NCBI GenBank assembly: GCA_002719425.1 | Contig: PBHA01000011.1 | Span: forward strand, 28,881 to 36,033 | Origin: Chloroflexota bacterium | Lineage (GTDB): Bacteria; Chloroflexota; Dehalococcoidia; UBA1151; TMED-70 | Reading direction: 5' to 3' | Length of the DNA: 7,153 nt | Part shown: positions 1 to 5,114 of the stretch, piece after piece | Layout: each line of letters begins with the position of its first letter | Numbering within the stretch: the first letter of the stretch is position 1 | Notes under the pieces: model-generated | Told to the model about the DNA's origin: nothing | The model's input: the letters and a program-made list of their open reading frames with translations, nothing else | The model's database searches: none | Translations under genes and position numbers: made by a program

Positions 1-173
1 TCAATAGATGAAAGTCCCTTCACTGCTCTTGAAGGGTCATACCCAGTAGTTTTAGCGAGAGCTTCAATCCCTCTTTTTGTTTCTCTCACTCCACCAACAA
101 TAAAGATATCTTTTTCATCATTTTCAACGACTAAATCCAGTCCTTTTTTTCTGGTTCTCCAATATAGTCTCAA
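1..173 (-). CDS. Unrecognised small protein, N-terminal 57 codons (3' end beyond window)
   Basis: I do not recognise this protein. Read from a TTG at 171-173, the frame is open to the window edge and gives 57 residues beginning MRLYWRTRKKGLDLVVE. The N-terminus is basic (RTRKK, residues 6-10). Residues 11-28 look like two beta strands around an acidic turn (ENDEKD), ending in IVGGVRETKRG (25-35). A helix-like stretch, IEALAKTTGYDPSRA, follows. There is no signal peptide or membrane segment. The start is supported by a perfect AGGAG seven bases upstream, overlapping the coaBC stop codon, and no in-frame ATG lies nearby. It follows coaBC by 11 bases, so it is very likely translated from the same transcript. 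Nothing visible ties it to CoA metabolism. The full length is unknown; a small soluble, possibly nucleic-acid-binding protein is only a guess from its basic start. Confidence 0.7.
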   Translation of the reverse strand, partial: MRLYWRTRKKGLDLVVENDEKDIFIVGGVRETKRGIEALAKTTGYDPSRAVKGLSSI

Positions 174-180
174 ACTTATT

Positions 181-185
181 CTCCT
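181..185 (-). promoter_or_regulatory. Strong Shine-Dalgarno AGGAG for the TTG-start small gene
   Basis: The minus strand reads TAAGGAG, where TAA is the coaBC stop and AGGAG is a consensus ribosome binding site. Seven bases (AATAAGT) separate it from the TTG at 171-173. This site decides the unusual start codon, and its overlap with the stop suggests termination-reinitiation coupling to coaBC. Confidence 0.75.
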
Positions 186-1381
186 TAACTAATAAATTTT
201 TTTGCTCTATCTAAAATTTTATGAGCTAATTTCATCTTATTCATAAGAGGAAGGTTTTCTTGTCCATGCTCATCAATTAATATTGCTTTGTTATCATCAG
301 ACCCAAAACCACTTCCTTCTAAAGTTATATCATTAGCTACAATCATCTTACAATTTTTGCTTGATAACTTTTTCTTAGCATTTATTAAGAGGTTTTCTGA
401 CTCAGCAGCAAATCCTACCTTTATGATTTTATTTCCATCAATTTCCTTCAATATATCAGGATTTTTTTCTAGCTCTATAGAATTCATAGATTCCTTTTTG
501 ATCTTTTCTTTTGAAAAATTCTTAACCCTATAATCTGCTACTGCAGCTGACATAATAAGAATATGTGAATTTTCTACATAATTTTCTATTTCTTCTTTCA
601 TTTCTAGTGCGCTATTAATAGATATTCTCTTAATTCCAAAAATGTCTTCTTTATTTTCAATTTTTCCATGAATAAGTGTTACTTTAGCTCCTCTATCTCT
701 TAATGCTTTAGCTACAGCAATTCCCATTTTCCCTGAAGATTTGTTTGAAATAAATCTCACTGGATCTATTTCTTCTATAGTGCCTCCAGCAGTTACAATA
801 GCATTTATTTTTTCATAATCTTTTTTTTTTGATAGTTTTTCTATGATTTCATCTAGTAAATCCTCAGGTTCAGTCATTCTCCCAAACTCATTAATACCTG
901 ATGCTAACCTTCCTTTTTCGGGACCAGATATATGAATATTCAAACTATATAGCTCTTGAATGTGATTTTGTACCTGTTTAGAGTTATACATATCTCCATC
1001 CATCGCTGGAGCTACAATTACTGGAGCTTTTGAAGCAAGAATACAACCAACTATGGGATCACTTGAAATTCCAAGAGAAATTTTTGCTAAGATATTTGCA
1101 GTAGCTGGGGCAACTACAATTAAGTCTGCTTTTTTTGCTATATCAATATGATCAATTGATAAGTCTGTCTTTGATTCATAATATCCGGTTATAACGGGAT
1201 TGTGAGTAATACCAGAGAATGATGATTCACCAATGAAATTTTTTGCTGACTTAGAAAGAATTACTTGGACATTTGCACCTAATTTGACTAATGATGAGGA
1301 TAAATAGACTGATTTATATGCAGCTATAGAACCAGTTACGCACAGAATAATATTTTTTTTATCTATCATTTTCTCTTTCAT
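185..1381 (-). CDS. coaBC: Bifunctional phosphopantothenoylcysteine decarboxylase / phosphopantothenate-cysteine ligase
   Basis: This cytosolic enzyme carries out two consecutive CoA-synthesis steps. The CoaB half joins 4'-phosphopantothenate to cysteine using a nucleotide triphosphate (CTP in the E. coli enzyme), and the FMN-dependent CoaC half decarboxylates the product to 4'-phosphopantetheine. The 398 residues match the usual fused length. CoaC (about 1-183) shows the flavin-binding VTGSIAAYKS (15-24), the likely catalytic His78 in DHIDIA, and APATAN (91-96). The substrate motif is PAMDGDM (125-131) with Asp in place of the common Asn, and the clamp reads GRLASG (157-162) with Ser where E. 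coli has Cys158. CoaB (about 190-398) shows TAGGTIEEIDPVRFISN (197-213), SSGKMG (215-220), AAVADYR (279-285), KIKK (293-296), NPDIL (307-311), GFAAES (323-328) and VAND (348-351). Met1 has no ribosome site upstream. Met5 (ATG at 1367-1369) is preceded by AAAGAG and gives a more typical N-terminus, so it may be the true start. The start overlaps the coaX end. Confidence 0.96.
   Translation of the reverse strand: MKEKMIDKKNIILCVTGSIAAYKSVYLSSSLVKLGANVQVILSKSAKNFIGESSFSGITHNPVITGYYESKTDLSIDHIDIAKKADLIVVAPATANILAKISLGISSDPIVGCILASKAPVIVAPAMDGDMYNSKQVQNHIQELYSLNIHISGPEKGRLASGINEFGRMTEPEDLLDEIIEKLSKKKDYEKINAIVTAGGTIEEIDPVRFISNKSSGKMGIAVAKALRDRGAKVTLIHGKIENKEDIFGIKRISINSALEMKEEIENYVENSHILIMSAAVADYRVKNFSKEKIKKESMNSIELEKNPDILKEIDGNKIIKVGFAAESENLLINAKKKLSSKNCKMIVANDITLEGSGFGSDDNKAILIDEHGQENLPLMNKMKLAHKILDRAKKFIS
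821..830 (-). other. A10 homopolymer at the CoaC-CoaB domain junction
   Basis: The coding strand carries ten consecutive A residues, the longest homopolymer I see in the window. It encodes the end of Ser184 and Lys185-Lys187, in the linker between the decarboxylase and ligase domains. One extra A leads to a TGA after two more codons, and one fewer A leads to a TAA after four. Either slip would therefore release a stand-alone CoaC of about 190 residues. The tract is seen directly; slippage is inference. Confidence 0.6.
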
Positions 1382-2135
1382 ATATATATTTTAACCCCAT
1401 AAATGATAAATTTTCATTATATATGTAATTTATATCCAAAATAGGCAATATTAATTCAGCTCCTCCTCCTGTTATTACTAAAGGACAGTCTTTTTTTGGA
1501 GAAATTACTTCAGAATACTTACTGTAAACTCCCTTAATGAGTTCTACGTAACCAAGTATTATCCCTGATTGAATTGATTCAATAGAATTTTCTCCAATTA
1601 TTTTTTGGGGAACTCTCAATTCAACAGGTCTCAGTAATGCAGTTGAATTAGCTAAAGTATCTGCAGCCATATCTAAACCTGGGATTATTGATCCTCCAAG
1701 ATACTCATTTTTTTCTGAAACGGCATTAAAAACCAAGCATGTGCCAATATCTAAAATAACACATGGGGAAGAATAAAGATTTATGGCTGCAATGCTATCA
1801 ACAAGCCTGTCTATACCTACATCCTCTGGAGGATTATATTTATTAATTATTGGGAAAGAAAGATCATGAGTTACTACGATTGGATCTTTAGAGTTTATTA
1901 ATTTAGAAGCTTTTTCCACAACAACAGTTTTGTTTGGTACAACTGAACTAATTATTATGTCAATTTCACTTGCTTGATTTGGATCTATATTCAAAAGGGA
2001 CTGTAATGTACTTGCTATCTCAAATTCTGATTTATTATCTTTGGTTGAAATTTTTGCATTATTTTTCAATTCACCATTTGTAAACATACCAACATCGACG
2101 TTGGTATTTCCTATATCAATAACTATAAGTTTCAT
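1359..2135 (-). CDS. coaX: Type III pantothenate kinase
   Basis: CoaX phosphorylates pantothenate to 4'-phosphopantothenate with ATP, the first committed step of CoA synthesis. Type III enzymes are cytosolic dimers of the acetate and sugar kinase/Hsc70/actin fold, need a monovalent cation and resist CoA feedback. From the ATG at 2133-2135 the protein has 258 residues, normal for the family. Numbering here counts from a GTG one codon earlier, which is in frame and could also start it. Visible motifs are the phosphate loop DIGNTN (8-13), NPPEDVGIDR (102-111) with the likely catalytic Asp110, DIGT (130-133), YLGGSIIPG (146-154), TGGGAE (223-228) and a C-terminal FMGLKY. The segment after DIGT reads CLVFN where many homologues have ATTFD, so a normally conserved Thr is Val. 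The gene sits 24 bases after thyX and its end overlaps the coaBC start, so kinase and next enzyme are made together. There is no clear Shine-Dalgarno. A hairpin lies about 30-50 bases into the gene. Confidence 0.95.
   Translation of the reverse strand: MKLIVIDIGNTNVDVGMFTNGELKNNAKISTKDNKSEFEIASTLQSLLNIDPNQASEIDIIISSVVPNKTVVVEKASKLINSKDPIVVTHDLSFPIINKYNPPEDVGIDRLVDSIAAINLYSSPCVILDIGTCLVFNAVSEKNEYLGGSIIPGLDMAADTLANSTALLRPVELRVPQKIIGENSIESIQSGIILGYVELIKGVYSKYSEVISPKKDCPLVITGGGAELILPILDINYIYNENLSFMGLKYIYERENDR
2086..2107 (-). other. Stem-loop early in the coaX coding region
   Basis: Perfect 8-base inverted arms (ATACCAAC and GTTGGTAT) flank a 6-base centre that itself contains TCGA. In the coaX mRNA it would form an 8-bp stem with a GUCGAU loop, beginning 28 bases after the ATG. 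It encodes residues NTNVDVGM of the phosphate loop region. The structure is directly visible; an effect on translation initiation is inference and it may simply follow from the protein motif. Confidence 0.45.
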
Positions 2136-2159
2136 CACATAACTTTATTTATGGCTTAA

Positions 2160-2825
2160 TTATAAACTATTTGCCATTGGGAAAATTTTAGAAATAACTA
2201 ATGCGCATGCTTGTGCTATTTCAATATGTTCTTTTTGGGTTCCATGTCCAGCTCTAAGTTGAATATAATGAATCCAACTTCTTAATGTACCATTCATGTA
2301 AAGTCTACTTTTAGTATTCCCTTCAGGTAATACGGATCTAGCTTGTTCTTTGGCTATTCCTTTTTCTATAGCCCATTTATATGCTTCTAGAGCAGTATCT
2401 ATGACTTTCTGTTGTCGATCATCCCATTCTTTTTGTAAATCAGAATCGTTTGTTTCAATTGAATTTTGTCTGTTTTTATTATCTTGCAGTCTCGCTTCTC
2501 TAGTTATAAATTCCATATCTTCAGTTGGATTGGCATATCTTTGACTAAACTCTTGAAAACTAAAGCTTCTATGTCTTAAAATTTGCCTTGCTATATCTCT
2601 AGTTGTATCTATTTCTAAGCAGACATTTACCATTTCTAATGGAGACCAATGAGAGTTCTTTATAAGATACTTAATTAATTTTTCACTCGTGTCAGAATTT
2701 AATTGGTTAGAAGGATTTGAAACTCTAGCACAAAATGCTATCAACTCCTGACAATCAGTAAGTCCCAAATCTTCGAAATCTTCTGAAGCTTGGGAATAGC
2801 TAATTAACTTTACAGTGGATGTCAT
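2160..2825 (-). CDS. thyX: Flavin-dependent thymidylate synthase ThyX
   Basis: ThyX methylates dUMP to dTMP using 5,10-methylene-THF as carbon donor and NADPH through FAD, releasing THF instead of the DHF made by ThyA. The protein is 221 residues, within the family range. The signature RHRx7S is intact: Arg84-His85-Arg86 and Ser94, followed by Arg96. By alignment with my memory of the Thermotoga enzyme, His59 (in SHWSP), Ser94, Arg96 and Arg191 (in QLRAG) correspond to flavin- and dUMP-binding residues. Further conserved pieces are ARSVLPEG (162-169) and a C-terminal block NGTLRSWIHYIQLR (178-191) followed by GTQKEH (195-200). This block and the NKNRQNS segment (116-122) resemble the subfamily I associate with phages and aquatic bacteria. 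The start ATG overlaps the pdhC TGA in an ATGA junction, implying translational coupling. No strong ribosome site precedes it. The function is near certain. Confidence 0.97.
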   Translation of the reverse strand: MTSTVKLISYSQASEDFEDLGLTDCQELIAFCARVSNPSNQLNSDTSEKLIKYLIKNSHWSPLEMVNVCLEIDTTRDIARQILRHRSFSFQEFSQRYANPTEDMEFITREARLQDNKNRQNSIETNDSDLQKEWDDRQQKVIDTALEAYKWAIEKGIAKEQARSVLPEGNTKSRLYMNGTLRSWIHYIQLRAGHGTQKEHIEIAQACALVISKIFPMANSL

Positions 2826-4114
2826 AACAGCAGTCTTGATGGCTTTTGCAACAGTTGTCTAAATTCATTCATGAATATTGCACCTTCTGCTCCATCACCA
2901 ACTCTATGATCTGCTGAAAGTGTTGCAAGCATTACATCTCTTATTTCAATTTTATTATCAATTATTTTTGGTTCTTTTTTTACTTCTCCTAAAGCAATTA
3001 TTCCACTTTGAGGAGGAACTATAATAGCTGTAAATGCATGAGTACCAAACATTCCTAAGTTTGAAGTTGAGAATGTCCCTTTTGTAAGCTCTTCATTACT
3101 TAATGGATTTCCTTTACCTCTAGCCCTAGCACCTAAATCTTTGGCTTGTATGGATAAATTTACCAAATCCAGATTCTGAGAATCCATAATTGAAGGAACT
3201 ATTAATCCATTTTCTAAAGCAATGGCAATTCCAAGATTTATACTTGGATGCATAATTAATTTGTCTCCATCAAATGAAGAATTCCATTTAGGATTATTAA
3301 TAAGTGAATTTATTGTAGATTTCAAGACAAGGTCATTTACAGAAATTTTCATTCCATCTTTTTCTAAATCCTCGTTAATATCTGATCTCATTTTCATAGC
3401 TTCAGTCATATCAACTTCAACTGTTACCTGAAAATGAGGTATCTCTGTTTTTGACTTCACAGTAACTCTTGCTATGGCTTGCCTCATACTATTTAGTTCT
3501 AAATCTTTTCCTTCAAGATATACTTGTTTTGATTTGCTGATTTGAGAAGAAGAAACTAATGATGGTCCTGATACATGATTATTCACATCGTCTTTAGTAA
3601 TTCTCCCGCCCGGGCCTGTTCCTAAAATTTCTCCTAGTGGAATATTTTTTTCTCTAGCAATTCTTTTTGCCATAGGAGAAGCTTTGATTTTTACAGAATC
3701 TGAATCAATAGAAATTTCAACCTTATTAGGTTTTTCTTCGCTTGTAATATTATTATTTTGAATTTTTTCTACTTCAGGATCTTTAGCTTTATTTACATCT
3801 TCTGTATTAACCTCCTCTGAAAGATTAGTAGGATTTTCAGAACTAGTACTATCTGCTTCTTCAGGAATTTCTTCATCTTTTTCTCCAACATAACCAATGA
3901 TTTTTCCTACCTGAACTTTTGAACCTTCATCTGCTGTGATTTTAGTTAAAAAACCATCATTATATGATTCCATTTCTACAACTGTTTTATCTGTTTCTAT
4001 TTCAGCTAACTTATCACCTTTAGAAACTTTATCCCCTTCTTGTTTTAGCCATTTGACTATAGTACCCTCTGTCATATCGGCTCCCATTGAAGGCATTGTA
4101 ATTTCTTTTGCCAA
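2822..4114 (-). CDS. pdhC: Dihydrolipoyllysine acetyltransferase (E2) of pyruvate dehydrogenase complex
   Basis: E2 forms the core of the complex. It carries the acetyl group from E1 on a swinging lipoyl-lysine and transfers it to CoA, giving acetyl-CoA. The order is a single lipoyl domain (about 1-78) with Lys43 in ETDKTVVEME as the lipoylation site, a linker (about 80-142), a peripheral-subunit-binding domain (about 143-178: ASPMAKRIAREKNI, then GTGPGGRITKDDV), a second linker, and the catalytic domain (about 205-430). The catalytic domain has FSTSNLGMFG (348-357) and the active-site motif DHRVGDG with His403 and Asp407. The first linker is rich in Glu, Asp, Ser and Asn rather than the Ala-Pro type. 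The start is TTG at 4112-4114, chosen because AGGAG lies six bases upstream and the protein then begins AKEITMPSMGADMTEG as expected. It follows pdhB by nine bases. Pyruvate is the likely substrate given the E1 neighbours; other 2-oxo acids or acetoin cannot be excluded from sequence alone. Confidence 0.95.
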   Translation of the reverse strand: MAKEITMPSMGADMTEGTIVKWLKQEGDKVSKGDKLAEIETDKTVVEMESYNDGFLTKITADEGSKVQVGKIIGYVGEKDEEIPEEADSTSSENPTNLSEEVNTEDVNKAKDPEVEKIQNNNITSEEKPNKVEISIDSDSVKIKASPMAKRIAREKNIPLGEILGTGPGGRITKDDVNNHVSGPSLVSSSQISKSKQVYLEGKDLELNSMRQAIARVTVKSKTEIPHFQVTVEVDMTEAMKMRSDINEDLEKDGMKISVNDLVLKSTINSLINNPKWNSSFDGDKLIMHPSINLGIAIALENGLIVPSIMDSQNLDLVNLSIQAKDLGARARGKGNPLSNEELTKGTFSTSNLGMFGTHAFTAIIVPPQSGIIALGEVKKEPKIIDNKIEIRDVMLATLSADHRVGDGAEGAIFMNEFRQLLQKPSRLLL

Positions 4115-4120
4115 AATACT

Positions 4121-4125
4121 CTCCT
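4121..4125 (-). promoter_or_regulatory. Strong Shine-Dalgarno AGGAG for TTG-start pdhC
   Basis: The minus strand reads TAGGAGAG followed by TATT and the TTG start at 4112-4114, so AGGAG is six bases from the start. The TAG is the pdhB stop codon, so stop and ribosome site overlap as they do at the coaBC/small-gene junction. This site decides the TTG start of pdhC. Confidence 0.75.
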
Positions 4126-5104
4126 AAATCTTTATAAGTTTTTCTATTATAGAATCAGCGATATTTTTTGATGATGGATATGCTGCTGCTTCTAAGTTTT
4201 TATTATATGGCCATGGTACATCATTTGCACCTATTCTAATTATTGGACCATCTAGCCAATCATTAAAATTTTCTTGAACATTAGCCACAACTTCACTCAT
4301 TATCCCGCCATTTCTTCTAGAGGTATCAACAGCAACAAGCTTATTTGTTTTTTTAACAGACTCTCCAATGGTTTTGTAATCTATTGGACTAAGGGATCTT
4401 AAGTCTATTATTTCAGAATCAATATCATTATCCGAAAGAATTTCAGATGCCTCACGAAGTAGACTCATTCCAGCTCCATAAGATACTAGGGTAACATCAT
4501 TCCCTTCATCAACTACTGAAGCAGATCCAAGAGGAATTTCATAATATTCTTCTGGAACTTCTCCTCTCATTCCGTACAAAAGGGCAGGTTCTGCAAAAAT
4601 TACAGGATTATTATTCTTAATTGATGTCCTCATAAGCCCTAATGCATCTTTTGGGTTTGAGGGGCAAACACAATATAATCCAGGGACTTCTGCTAACCAT
4701 GTTTCAAAGCTTTGAGAATGTGTTGCTGCTAATTGAACCCCCGCTCCGGTAGGAGCTCGTATAACCATAGGCACATCAATCTGTCCACCTGACATATACC
4801 TTATGTTTGCTGCCATATTTACGATTTGATCAAAACCAACCAATGAGAAACTAATAGACATAAGCTCTATTATTGGCCTTAGTCCAGCTGATGCTGCACC
4901 AATACCTGTACCTATGAAAGTAGCTTCGGATATAGGAGTATCTTTTATTCTTTCAGGGCCAAACTTAGCTAAAAAACCATCAGTTACTGCATAGGCACCT
5001 CCATATTCACCAATATCCTCACCCATTATTAATACGTTAGGATCTTGTTCCAATGCTTCCTCTAATCCTTTTTTAATAGCTTCTCGCATTAATAATTCAG
5101 TCAT
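4124..5104 (-). CDS. pdhB: Pyruvate dehydrogenase E1 component, beta subunit
   Basis: This is the beta half of a thiamine-diphosphate E1 heterotetramer, which decarboxylates the 2-oxo acid and reductively acetylates the lipoyl group on E2. The 326 residues match the family. Transketolase-like pyrimidine-domain features are GEDIGEYGGAY (28-38), DTPISEATFIGTGIGAA (55-71) with Glu60 as the likely cofactor-activating Glu, and FDQIVNMAANIRYMSGG (91-107). These are followed by RAPTGAG (116-122) and HSQSFETWLAEVPGL (129-143) with the E1-beta active-site His129. The C-terminal domain carries VTLVSYGAG (204-212), IDLRSLSPID (233-242) and ANDVPWPYNKNLE (293-305). The end is ordinary, with no N-terminal lipoyl domain such as alphaproteobacterial PdhB often carries. 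It lies 10 bases after pdhA. The start ATG has only weak purine-rich sequence upstream. The HSQSFETW region also resembles acetoin dehydrogenase beta subunits, but the partner pdhA favours pyruvate. Confidence 0.95.
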   Translation of the reverse strand: MTELLMREAIKKGLEEALEQDPNVLIMGEDIGEYGGAYAVTDGFLAKFGPERIKDTPISEATFIGTGIGAASAGLRPIIELMSISFSLVGFDQIVNMAANIRYMSGGQIDVPMVIRAPTGAGVQLAATHSQSFETWLAEVPGLYCVCPSNPKDALGLMRTSIKNNNPVIFAEPALLYGMRGEVPEEYYEIPLGSASVVDEGNDVTLVSYGAGMSLLREASEILSDNDIDSEIIDLRSLSPIDYKTIGESVKKTNKLVAVDTSRRNGGIMSEVVANVQENFNDWLDGPIIRIGANDVPWPYNKNLEAAAYPSSKNIADSIIEKLIKI

Positions 5105-5114
5105 ATCTTAATCT

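Noticed and set aside
288..533. Plus-strand open frame of 81 codons opposite coaBC
   Set aside because: Lies antisense to strongly conserved CoaB motifs, has Phe/Ser/Ile-rich composition typical of shadow frames, and no ribosome site. The same holds for the other plus-strand frames opposite thyX, pdhC, pdhA and folD.
4383..4410. Imperfect hairpin around the IDLRSLSPID codons of pdhB
   Set aside because: Needs a bulge and is A/T-rich; not distinguishable from background.
4704..4715. 12-base palindrome TCAAAGCTTTGA within pdhB
   Set aside because: It falls on the conserved HSQSFETW codons and has no loop or flanking tract; likely chance.
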